Part shown: one piece after another, positions 24,382-32,454 of the stretch
Numbering within the stretch: the stretch's first letter is position 1
How the letters are laid out: the number at the start of each line of letters is the position of its first letter
Assembly: GCA_021151695.1 (NCBI GenBank)
Contig: JAGKWU010000012.1
Coordinates: forward strand, 62,001 to 126,000
Source: Cellvibrionaceae bacterium
GTDB taxonomy: Bacteria; Pseudomonadota; Gammaproteobacteria; Pseudomonadales; Cellvibrionaceae
DNA length: 64,000 nt
Direction of reading: 5' to 3'
The notes under the pieces: generated by a model
What the model was told of the DNA's origin: nothing
The model's input: only the letters and a program-made list of their open reading frames with translations
Databases searched by the model: none
Made by a program: the position numbers and the translations under genes

Positions 24382-26988
24382 TTACTGCGCATTCACCTTA
24401 ACCCAATTCAAGTTCCACTCTTTGCCAATGGATTTGAAGCGCAGTGTGTGGTGGCCTGCGGTCATGGCGAAGCTGGCGCTGGTTTTGGTTACCCAGGTTT
24501 GCCAGCCGCCGGTGTTGGGGACGGCGAATACATCCAGCGCTTTGGCATCGTCAACCCAGATTTCAAAACCGGTGCTGCCGTTGGCAGTTGCCAGACGATA
24601 GTCGAGGGTGAAATTGCCGGCGGTGGCCACATCGATTTTGAATTCAATGTAATCGCTTGGATCGAAGTGGCCTACGTCTTTACCGCCGCCGGTATCGCTG
24701 CAGTTTTCAAGTTCTATACCGCTGGAACCGGTGTAAGTTTCCGCTTCAATGGTGGCTGGTACAGGTATGAAGCTGATAGCGGTATGTGCTGCTTCGCTGT
24801 AATAACTTTCGTTGACCGCGGTAACCGCTGTGATCACGTAGTAATAAGTGTTGCCTGATACAGCAGTGGAATCTGTATAGGTGCTGCTTGTTACTTTATC
24901 GCCGAGTTTGACGTAGCCGCCGCCAGACGTGTTGCTGCGATAAACGTTGTAGCCGGTCACTTTGGTATCGGTGCTGGCGTTCCAGGTCAGCGCGTTGCTG
25001 TTGGTGCCTTCAGTCAGTTTCACGTTGGTTGGTGCTGCTGGCAGTTGGAAAACTTCCGGTGCAGTCGGGCTCACCAGCCATTGCGCCAAACCTGAGTGAA
25101 CTTCGTATGCCTGGGTGGCGAAACCTTTGAACAGGTTTTCGATTTCAGTGACTGATGCCGTGGTGAAATCGACTTTGCCATTCATGTCGATAATGTCTTT
25201 GCCTTGTGTTGGCTCTTTGTCGAGCAAATACATTTCGGCCCAGGTGTTAACGCTGTTGTTGTCTTTGAATACGCCGCTCAGGGTGTAGGTTTGACCGCCT
25301 TCGAGAGTGATGGCCTGGTATAAACCGCCGTTGATTTCGCCGTTCACACCATCGGGACGAGTGATGCGCAGTACAGCACCTTCGCTACCAGTTGGGGTTT
25401 TGCCCGCGGTTGCGTAGTTGAAGTCCAGGTTCTCGCTGCCGCTGATGGTCAGGGTAGTCCAGCCGGTATTTGCGCCGAAGTTACCGTTGGTGATCACGTC
25501 GGTGTTAGTGGCGGTGTTGGTGATGCTGATCTTGTCGATAGTGATATCGGGATTAGCACCGCTGTTCGCGCCCGTCTTGATCACAAAGTAGTAAGTTTTC
25601 GGACCAGTGCCGCCCACTTTGATGGTGGGTGCTTTGACTTTACAGGCGTTGGCAAAGCTGGAATCCCAACCGGCGCAATCCCAGGTGCTGGCAGCGGTAA
25701 CCATGCCTACGCCGGTATCGACGTTGGTGTTAGGTGCGTTGGTCACCATGCCCCAGGTGCCTTTGCCTGAACCGCCGGCGGCGCTCACGAGTTTGTAGGC
25801 CCATGAAGTCGCGGCCCAGCCGTAGCTGGCGTAGGTATCGTAGGTTGCACGGCCAATTTGACCGCCCAGGTCGAGACCGGCAGATTGCCAGGGTTGGAAT
25901 TCACCCACGAGCAGTGGGATTTTCAGCGCGCTGACTTGCTTGTTGTAATCGCACACGCCGCCGGTGCCGGTTTGGCCACAGCGCAGCCAGTCGCGGTGGA
26001 TCGCGTAAGGTGTGTCACCCGGACGATCGCCGAACAGGCCAGGGTAGGGGTGGATTTCAAAGGCGACGTTGGTCATGCCTTTGGTGGTTGGGTTACCGTA
26101 GGCTTCGATACTGCCGTAGTGGCTGGGCAACAACACTATGTGTTTAGGGTCGATGGCGCGGATGGTTTGGTATAGCTCTTCCACATGAGTCACCATGTCT
26201 TCCGCGGTTGAACCCCATGGCTCGTTGAGCGGATCGTAGGCTGCCACTACCGGCTCATCTTTGTACTTGGTAGCGATTTGCTGCCACAGCCACTTGGCGC
26301 GGTCTTGTGCGTCGGCATCGGTCCAGTATTTGTTCTGGCCAGCGCAGCCTGTGTGGTCGTTAGGCGTTTGGCCGCCTTGGGCGCCGTGCAGGTCGAGGAT
26401 CACGTAGATGCCGCGTTTTTTAGCTTGCTCAATACTCCAGTCGAGATAGTGCCAGGCGTCGGCACGCAGGGTTTTGTGGTTTTTCTCGTCTTCAATCACG
26501 CTCCACAAAATTGGCAGGCGGACGATGTTAAAGCCGAACGCTTGCAGTTGATCCCAATCGCGCTCGGTCATCCAACTGTCGCGGAAGAGTTTGATCAGGC
26601 GCTCTTTTTCGTCGTAGCTGAAGCGCTCGGTAAGGGTTTTTTCCAGGGTGCATTGGTCGGTAACGCCGTTGCCGCCCTGGCCCATCATCCAGAACTCTTG
26701 CACCAGCCAGTTACCCAGGTTGGTACCTTTGAGCAGTACCTGGTTGCCGCTGGCTTTTTCCCATTTGGTGCCGTCGGTTTTCAGCATGGTCAGGCCTTCA
26801 GTATCGGGAACCGATGAGCTGGAGCTGCTGGTAGATGCCGGCGCACTGGATGAGCTTGATGAAGAAGAGGTTGCCGGGGTGTCTTTTTTGCCCGAGCCAC
26901 CGCCGCCGCAGGCGACGAGTCCGAGCAGTGCAAGCATGGAAATGGTTAATCCACCCAAGCGTGGGCGGAGCTGTTTGGAAGTGTACAT
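24382..26988 (-). CDS. lipoprotein GH5 beta-glucanase with inserted module, FN3 and CBM6
   Basis: This 868-aa protein has a lipobox (LGLVAC, Cys27), a poly-Ser linker (about 41-60), then a GH5 barrel starting near residue 80. Catalytic residues are visible as Glu256 in LNEPWG (acid/base) and Glu363 in VGEFQPW (nucleophile). KGTNLGNWLVQEFW and DLHGAQGGQ resemble exo-beta-1,3-glucanase-type GH5 more than classic cellulases. Compared with the second GH5 of this window, about 185 residues (about 420-605) are inserted before the last barrel helix; they look like a carbohydrate-binding beta sandwich. Then follow FN3 (about 650-740) and a C-terminal CBM6 (about 744-868). It shares an upstream element with the receptor gene. 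Confidence 0.9.
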   Translation of the reverse strand: MYTSKQLRPRLGGLTISMLALLGLVACGGGGSGKKDTPATSSSSSSSSAPASTSSSSSSVPDTEGLTMLKTDGTKWEKASGNQVLLKGTNLGNWLVQEFWMMGQGGNGVTDQCTLEKTLTERFSYDEKERLIKLFRDSWMTERDWDQLQAFGFNIVRLPILWSVIEDEKNHKTLRADAWHYLDWSIEQAKKRGIYVILDLHGAQGGQTPNDHTGCAGQNKYWTDADAQDRAKWLWQQIATKYKDEPVVAAYDPLNEPWGSTAEDMVTHVEELYQTIRAIDPKHIVLLPSHYGSIEAYGNPTTKGMTNVAFEIHPYPGLFGDRPGDTPYAIHRDWLRCGQTGTGGVCDYNKQVSALKIPLLVGEFQPWQSAGLDLGGQIGRATYDTYASYGWAATSWAYKLVSAAGGSGKGTWGMVTNAPNTNVDTGVGMVTAASTWDCAGWDSSFANACKVKAPTIKVGGTGPKTYYFVIKTGANSGANPDITIDKISITNTATNTDVITNGNFGANTGWTTLTISGSENLDFNYATAGKTPTGSEGAVLRITRPDGVNGEINGGLYQAITLEGGQTYTLSGVFKDNNSVNTWAEMYLLDKEPTQGKDIIDMNGKVDFTTASVTEIENLFKGFATQAYEVHSGLAQWLVSPTAPEVFQLPAAPTNVKLTEGTNSNALTWNASTDTKVTGYNVYRSNTSGGGYVKLGDKVTSSTYTDSTAVSGNTYYYVITAVTAVNESYYSEAAHTAISFIPVPATIEAETYTGSSGIELENCSDTGGGKDVGHFDPSDYIEFKIDVATAGNFTLDYRLATANGSTGFEIWVDDAKALDVFAVPNTGGWQTWVTKTSASFAMTAGHHTLRFKSIGKEWNLNWVKVNAQ

Positions 26989-27142
26989 GGTGACTCCACT
27001 GTGACTGTTATTGTTGTCTCGTCCTGGCCGGCGTCGCTGGCGTTGTTCCGGTTTGGCTGGCGCAGGTTTTTATGTGTAAAGGTGCCAATTGCCGTTGCCC
27101 ACAAAGGACTGCGGGTAGGCTAATTCTTGGAAAAAAAGTGAA

Positions 27143-27170
27143 GTGTCGCGCCCGAATACATGTACTCGAA
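27143..27170 (-). promoter_or_regulatory. shared 28-bp upstream element, GH5 copy
   Basis: 18 of 28 positions match the element at 30322-30349, concentrated in the two outer parts (plus strand GTGTCGCG-x-CCGA and TCGAA). The core CGAGTACATGTATTCG (minus strand) is itself a near-perfect palindrome. It lies about 155 bp upstream of the GH5 start and is a candidate regulator site for beta-glucan genes. Confidence 0.55.
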
Positions 27171-27294
27171 CGTTAAAACATATAGTGGGAACCTGGGACG
27201 TTTTTGGGTGGGCAATGCACCTGGCGTATGAATAAACGCATGGGTACGGGTAAAGACATTAAATCAGACAACAGGCTAACGCCTGTGGTGGGGG

Positions 27295-27322
27295 AAAAAA
27301 GCCCCGTCCACAAGAACGGGGC
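27295..27322 (-). terminator. terminator of the receptor transcript
   Basis: Minus-strand stem GCCCCGT / ACGGGGC with an 8-nt loop, followed by UUUUUU (27300-27295). It ends the folded segment beyond the TonB-dependent receptor gene. Confidence 0.85.
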
Positions 27323-27490
27323 AAGCCATAAGAAAAGTGGGGCTTGGGTCCCGGGTAGAACCCGTCAACTTTTCTTACCCGCTACCCGGAATCGGCACCA
27401 GCGTTCCCGGGCGGCGGCGAGAGAACCACTTAGATCAAAAAGTGGTAGGGGATAACTCCATGCTGGCGACAGTCGCCAGCGGGAGCCAAA
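27323..27490 (-). ncRNA. stem-loop-rich 3' segment, candidate small RNA
   Basis: Between the receptor stop (27516) and its terminator are four consecutive stems: TGGCGA/TCGCCA (27462-27480, 8 bp with 3-nt loop), ACCACT/AGTGGT (27425-27446), CCCGGAA/TTCCCGGG (27385-27411), and a 10-bp TAAGAAAAGT / ACTTTTCTTA (27329-27377) enclosing CGGGT-aga-ACCCG (27352-27364). Such a compact array ending in a terminator is typical of a 3'-UTR-derived small RNA. No known family was recognised, and no coding potential is credible. Confidence 0.5.
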
Positions 27491-27515
27491 ACAGCATTAA
27501 CTCAGTTCAATTCCA

Positions 27516-30185
27516 TTAGAAATGGTAGTTGGCGCGAACACCGTAGAAGCGCGGCATGGACACAGGCCCGCGCAAGGTGCCATCGCTACCGCCCGACCAG
27601 TAGAAGTCGACTACGTTGGTCGCGTTGTTTACGAAGGCTTCCACATTCCATTTTTCGCCTGGTGCGGAGTACTTCAGGCCCAGGTTCAGGTAGCCAACCG
27701 CGGCACGGGTGTCGTTATAGGCTTCTGGTGTTGGGGTTTTAAACAGGTCGTAGTGCTTGTCCACGTTGAAGAAGCTGTAGTAGCTCTTCGCTCGCCAGTT
27801 GTAACCCGCCCAAGGCATCACAGTTGCACCGTCGTTGAAATGGAAGGTGTGGCTGTAATTCAGGTTGATGGTGTACTTGGGCGATGAGGGCAGCTCGTTA
27901 CCTTTCAGGTTTACGTGGATGTCCTTGTTGGCCGGGTTGGTGGCGGTGGCGTTGTCGATCATGTACAGATCGGTCGCATCAAACGCCCATTGTTGGTAGA
28001 AATCGCCAACAATTTCGGTATCCAGCCAGGTTACGTAACCGTTGAGGCGGTCGTTAGCAGTAGCGGCCCAGTTGAATTCCAGTTCCAGACCTTTGATCTG
28101 CGCCTTGCCGATGTTGTCGGTCACCGTGGAGTAGACGGCGTTGGTCACAATCTTGCCGGTAGGCTGTTGGGTAGCCGGGTCCATCTCTTTCACATAGGTA
28201 GCAAACAGTGGTTTGGACGAGCTCACTTGCATATCGGTGTAATCACTGAAGAACAGGCTCGCGCTCAAGCGCAAGGTGTGCTCAAGCAGGTCGGTTTTGA
28301 TACCGGCTTCCCAGGTAACTACTTCTTCCGGGTTGTACTTGGTGGCCCAGCGCTTCTCCAGAATCTGGTTACCGTTTTCATCTTTCAGCATTTCAGTGGT
28401 GAGCGGATCTTGCTTGAACTGCAGCACTACGTCGCCGATACCACCGGATTTGGTGCCGTTGGCCACGTAGCCAAACACCATGGTGTTGTCATCGATATCG
28501 TAATCCAGGCCTAAACGATAGTTGTTGTAGTCCCAGGAGCCTTTGTTGTCGTTGTTGCCGGTGATGGTGTAGATGCTTTCGTCTTTAAAGTAGTCTTTGG
28601 GCAGCTGGTTGAAGGCATCGCGGTTCCAGGCCGGGAAACAGCTTTTACCAGTATTGGGGTTGGTGCTCCACTCGGCGCACTGCTCACCGTGGCCGCCCAC
28701 GTCTTCTTTGGTGTCCTTGGTGTGACGGAAACCAGCGGTCAACGAGAGTTTGTCGGTCAGCTTGTAGGTGCCTTGCGCAAAGCCAGCAACGGATTCGAGG
28801 GTACGGTTGGACTGGTTCCAGTAGTCAGAGAACATGGAGGAGTGGGTCATACCGCCCTGCATGTTGTTGTCTTCTTTAAACAGGAAAACACCGGTGATCC
28901 ACTGCAGATCGCTGTCGCCGGTAGATTCCAGCTGGAATTCGTGGGATTGCGACTTGAAGGTGGCGCCGTCGAAGAACATGGTCATATCCCACCATGTTGT
29001 GCCGCGGTCCAGGTCAGACATCTGGTTTTGGGTTTGCTTGGCCGCACCGGCGTTGTACACCAGCGCCATGTCATCACCTATATCCCAGCGGATGTTGGAG
29101 CGCAGGCTGTCGATAGTCTGGTCGAGCATACCGGGCACGTTCACCGCTACCGTGTACTCGTCAGCACCTGGGCCGTAGATATTCTCGCAACCCTGCAATG
29201 GCGCAGGCTGGCCATTTTGCATAAAGGTTTGCTTCTTGGCTTTCTTGCAATCGATGGTATCGGTAGAGCCGGCACCGGAGTTTTGGAAGCGCTCATAAGT
29301 CAGCTGCCAGGAGAAGTTGTCGCTGGGCTGCCAGAGGCCAGACACGCGGAAGGCATATTGGTCGACATTGTTGTAGAAGTCTTTTGGATCGGCCTTCACC
29401 GTGTTCACATTGCCCCACCAGCCTTCACGCATCACCTTGTTGCGTGCATCAGCCGGGCCTGTGTAGGTGCCGGTGTTCTGCGCATACTTTGGCAGATCGC
29501 GGGTGTTCCATTGGTTGGGATCGTAAATGCCATTGAGGTAGGAATCGCGGGTCTCTTCCTGGAAAGAGGCGCGCAGGGCGAAAGTATCGGACACAGGAAT
29601 ATTGATCATGCCGTGTACTTGCTGATCGTTCCAGCGGCCGACTTCAGCGCCGATGTTGGCGTCAAAGCTGTCCATTTGGGGACGCTTGCTGATGATGTTG
29701 ATGGAGCCAACGGTGGAGTTACGGCCGAACAAAGTACCTTGCGGGCCGCGCAGGGCTTCCACACGCTCAACGTCAAACATCAAGGCCATGGCGCCTTGCG
29801 GGCGTGGTGAGTAGATGCCATCCAGGTGCAGGCCTACGGCCGGGTCACCCAGTTCGGTGTTGTTGGTGGAGCGCACGCCACGCATGGAGATTACCGGGGC
29901 GTTGCGTGAGGAATCTATCGCCAGGTCCATGTTGGGTACCAAGCGGGTGATGTCTTTGGCGCTGGTGATGCCTTCGCGCTCCAGGGTGTCGGGCGTAATG
30001 GCCGTCACTGCGATGGGGGTTTGCATCAAATTGGTTTCGCGTTTGGTGGCGGTTACCACCACTTCTTCCAGCGCCCAACTGTCATCTTTGGCTTCTGCTT
30101 TTTTGTCGTCAGCAGCCAGGGCTGGCAATACCAGGCCGGCGTTAATCAAGGCGATGGTCAAGGCGAGAGGGGTTTTTAGTTTCAT
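27516..30185 (-). CDS. TonB-dependent receptor, probable oligosaccharide uptake
   Basis: This 889-aa outer-membrane protein has a signal peptide (cleavage after LPALAAD), a TonB box (LEEVVVTATKR, about 39-49), a plug domain (about 50-165, with SMRGVRS and EALRGPQGTLFGRNS) and a 22-strand barrel ending in Phe (YGVRANYHF). It belongs to the large group annotated as TonB-dependent receptors for sugars in cellulolytic gammaproteobacteria. It is followed by a folded 3' segment and the lipoprotein GH5, and shares an upstream element with it, so it is inferred to import beta-glucan oligomers. AGGACAT precedes ATG 30185. Confidence 0.92.
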   Translation of the reverse strand: MKLKTPLALTIALINAGLVLPALAADDKKAEAKDDSWALEEVVVTATKRETNLMQTPIAVTAITPDTLEREGITSAKDITRLVPNMDLAIDSSRNAPVISMRGVRSTNNTELGDPAVGLHLDGIYSPRPQGAMALMFDVERVEALRGPQGTLFGRNSTVGSINIISKRPQMDSFDANIGAEVGRWNDQQVHGMINIPVSDTFALRASFQEETRDSYLNGIYDPNQWNTRDLPKYAQNTGTYTGPADARNKVMREGWWGNVNTVKADPKDFYNNVDQYAFRVSGLWQPSDNFSWQLTYERFQNSGAGSTDTIDCKKAKKQTFMQNGQPAPLQGCENIYGPGADEYTVAVNVPGMLDQTIDSLRSNIRWDIGDDMALVYNAGAAKQTQNQMSDLDRGTTWWDMTMFFDGATFKSQSHEFQLESTGDSDLQWITGVFLFKEDNNMQGGMTHSSMFSDYWNQSNRTLESVAGFAQGTYKLTDKLSLTAGFRHTKDTKEDVGGHGEQCAEWSTNPNTGKSCFPAWNRDAFNQLPKDYFKDESIYTITGNNDNKGSWDYNNYRLGLDYDIDDNTMVFGYVANGTKSGGIGDVVLQFKQDPLTTEMLKDENGNQILEKRWATKYNPEEVVTWEAGIKTDLLEHTLRLSASLFFSDYTDMQVSSSKPLFATYVKEMDPATQQPTGKIVTNAVYSTVTDNIGKAQIKGLELEFNWAATANDRLNGYVTWLDTEIVGDFYQQWAFDATDLYMIDNATATNPANKDIHVNLKGNELPSSPKYTINLNYSHTFHFNDGATVMPWAGYNWRAKSYYSFFNVDKHYDLFKTPTPEAYNDTRAAVGYLNLGLKYSAPGEKWNVEAFVNNATNVVDFYWSGGSDGTLRGPVSMPRFYGVRANYHF

Positions 30186-30321
30186 CTCTTATGTCCTCAG
30201 TTTTTGGTTGTTATAGGTTGTGTTTTTTATGGCGTGCGTTTGCTCGTGTCGGCCGGAGGTACACCTGAAAGTGGCGCTTGTTTCGCTCTTGGCCTGTGAT
30301 AAATCTAGGGCTATGTGACTT

Positions 30322-30349
30322 GTGTCGCGTCCGAGCTATAGGTGTCGAA
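30322..30349 (-). promoter_or_regulatory. shared 28-bp upstream element, receptor copy
   Basis: Matches the GH5 element with the same length and spacing: GTGTCGCG and CCGA at one end, TCGAA at the other (plus strand). It lies about 135 bp upstream of the receptor start. Confidence 0.55.
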
Positions 30350-30498
30350 CCAAAAAATCCAAAAGTGGTTGGAGTTTGCGCGCCAGCGCTTAAACGAACT
30401 GGAGAGAACTGAGGAAAATCAAAGAGATAGGAAGAAATAGTGGCCTTTTATGTGCCATGTCAATTTCGATAATTAGGGATAAATCCGCCAAAAGGGGG

Positions 30499-30535
30499 GA
30501 GCGTTCGAGGCGCGAAACCCCTTATTCGAACGCTC
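30499..30535. terminator. inverted repeat beyond the Cof phosphatase gene
   Basis: 10-bp arms GAGCGTTCGA (30499-30508) and TCGAACGCTC (30526-30535) with a 17-nt loop, 33 bp past the phosphatase stop. No U-tract, so it may be a terminator or an operator for the receptor gene. Confidence 0.4.
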
Positions 30536-30567
30536 TGGATATATCTGGATATGCCCGCAGGCTCGTC

Positions 30568-31386
30568 TTAGAGGATGAGGTCACGTAAAAACTGCGCTAC
30601 CCCATGTTCATGGTTGTGACGCGCGCGATGGGCTTGGGGGAACAATTCCTTTAACGCATTGCTCGCGTTTTCCATCACCACGGGTGCCGCCACTGTCCTG
30701 AACAATTCCACATCATTCATGCCATCGCCAAAGGCCATAGTCTGCTCAACCGGAAGAGACAGTTTCTCCAGCAGGATTTTTAACGAGTGACCTTTGGAGA
30801 TATTGTCCTGCATGATTTCCAGATGGTTTTCGTCGGAGAAGGTGATGTTGAGCGGCGCAGGCTTTGCCAGCAGGATTTGCTCTTTTAACGGGCGCAGCAA
30901 ACTGTGCTCACCATGAAACAGGATTTTCAACGCGGAAGCTTCCAGCATCTCCGCCGGGTCTGTTTGACGATAAAAGAATTTGGAATAGGCGTGTGAATTG
31001 AGCATGGTTTGGTTGGGCCCGCACACCAGCCACTCATCGTCGGTAAACACGTTGCTGTGAGCGCCGGCGGCGTGTCCCAGGGGTAAAAGTGCCTTGTTGA
31101 TAATTGACGGCAGAGGTTGGGAATACACCAGGTTGCCGTGGCGATCGTGGACATTGGCACCGTTGCTGGTGATGGCCGCCATGTCGCCGCCCAGTCGCTC
31201 GAGGTAGGCGCCGGCATCCTTGATGTGCCGGCCGGTGGCGACGACCAGATTGGCCTTGCGCTCGCGCAACGCGGCAATCGCCCGCACTGTCTCGTCTGAA
31301 ATTTCGTGATGGTTGTTAAGCAGGGTGCCATCCAGATCAAAAATGAAGGTGTTGATCTGGTCGAAGCTAGTGGCGGACATGGACAT
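30568..31386 (-). CDS. Cof-type HAD phosphatase
   Basis: This 272-aa cytoplasmic phosphatase has the HAD motifs: I, FDLDGTLLNN (about 15-24); II, VVATGRH; III and IV, a conserved Lys region and AFGDGMNDVELF (about 220-231); the C2B-type cap lies between motifs II and III. Members dephosphorylate sugar phosphates or FMN/PLP. It is upstream of, and in the same direction as, the receptor gene; a functional link to sugar use is possible but unproven. Confidence 0.9.
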   Translation of the reverse strand: MSMSATSFDQINTFIFDLDGTLLNNHHEISDETVRAIAALRERKANLVVATGRHIKDAGAYLERLGGDMAAITSNGANVHDRHGNLVYSQPLPSIINKALLPLGHAAGAHSNVFTDDEWLVCGPNQTMLNSHAYSKFFYRQTDPAEMLEASALKILFHGEHSLLRPLKEQILLAKPAPLNITFSDENHLEIMQDNISKGHSLKILLEKLSLPVEQTMAFGDGMNDVELFRTVAAPVVMENASNALKELFPQAHRARHNHEHGVAQFLRDLIL

Positions 31387-31588
31387 TTCTCTCAGTGAGG
31401 CGGGGCGCCTATTATCGGCGCTACGCTTGTCGCTGCAAGCTGCTCCTTAAAAAATCCCGCTGACTTGGCCGCCGTTAATTCGTTGTTTCCCGACCTGGTT
31501 AACAGTTAGCAGATAGGCACCCTGCCGCTGCCTCCCTAGAATCAGCCGGCTGTTCCCTTTTTGATCAACTATCTGAAGGAGTATCAAG

Positions 31589-32386
31589 ATGATCAGTCAG
31601 CCGGTATTTCGCGCGTCGTGGCTTCCCTCATTGTGGTTTTCTCGCACTTTTCTTATTCAGTCCTGCCTCCTGCTGATGTTTGCGCTGCCCTTTGCCCAAG
31701 CGAGGGCGACGCCGGTGACCTTTAATTTTACCGGAACTGTAACTGAATATACCTTGGCGGAAGGAGGGCTGTGGAAGGATACGTTTACGCCAGCGGAGTG
31801 GCTGGGCAAGTCGGTTAGCGGCAGCGTTACTATCGATCTCGCCCAGGCGATCTACCACAATCTTCAAGACCCCTATCATAAGATATTTGGTACCGACTGG
31901 GAGGGTGAGCCCACGGCCACCAATTGGGTGTCGTTTAGCATAGTCGCGCCGGACGGGGTGCGGCTGGATCTACCCGGGCCCATAGTGCCAACCATTCCCC
32001 TGAGCTCGGTAAACGAATCCTATGTAGAACTACAAGTATCAAGCCCTTACAGAGGCAGCAGCATGTTTTACGTGCAGCGCACGCTGGATTACATACCGGA
32101 TTATCCCTGGCTGGCGATGTCGCTCAGTTTGAGTGGTCGGGGCATTGAGGGGGCTGCGCTTACCAATGGCGTGGAGCTTGAGGATTTGGTCATCCAGCCG
32201 CAATTTGCCAACTGGACTAACGTTGGCAGCGTTATTTATCGCCCGGTTGAAGGCGTGAATTATGAGTTTGGTTTCAGGCTGGATGCTATCTGGCGAGCCA
32301 ACCATAGCGTACCCGAATCCGGCGGTTTGATGCTGATGGCGCTGGCCCTGGGCGGGTTGGTGTTAAGACGGGGTTTTGCCAGATAA
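31589..32386 (+). CDS. PEP-CTERM sorted secreted protein
   Basis: This 265-aa protein has a signal peptide (cleavage after AQARA) and a C-terminal PEP-CTERM tail: VPESGG, a hydrophobic helix (LMLMALALGGLVL), then RRGFAR. The middle is a beta-rich domain of unknown function beginning VTFNFTGTVTEY. Exosortase would cleave the tail. AAGGAG precedes ATG 31589. It is divergent from the phosphatase gene and convergent with the second GH5 gene. Confidence 0.88.
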   Translation: MISQPVFRASWLPSLWFSRTFLIQSCLLLMFALPFAQARATPVTFNFTGTVTEYTLAEGGLWKDTFTPAEWLGKSVSGSVTIDLAQAIYHNLQDPYHKIFGTDWEGEPTATNWVSFSIVAPDGVRLDLPGPIVPTIPLSSVNESYVELQVSSPYRGSSMFYVQRTLDYIPDYPWLAMSLSLSGRGIEGAALTNGVELEDLVIQPQFANWTNVGSVIYRPVEGVNYEFGFRLDAIWRANHSVPESGGLMLMALALGGLVLRRGFAR

Positions 32387-32390
32387 AAAA

Positions 32391-32411
32391 AGCCCCGCAG
32401 GTGCGGGGCAA
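32391..32411. terminator. terminator between PEP-CTERM and GH5 genes
   Basis: GCCCCGCA-gg-TGCGGGGC stem preceded by A-run on the plus strand; serves the convergent minus-strand GH5 gene. Confidence 0.75.
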
Positions 32412-32454
32412 AAGAGAGAAGCATCAAGATCGAACAAAAAATCGTTAAGTCTGG

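Noticed and set aside
27204..27519. Short plus-strand frames between the GH5 and receptor genes
   Set aside because: They fall on the stem-loop array and terminator; the translations are not protein-like.
28689..29810. 373-codon plus-strand frame inside the TonB receptor gene
   Set aside because: Lies wholly opposite a receptor with full plug and barrel motifs; composition is that of a reversed coding strand.
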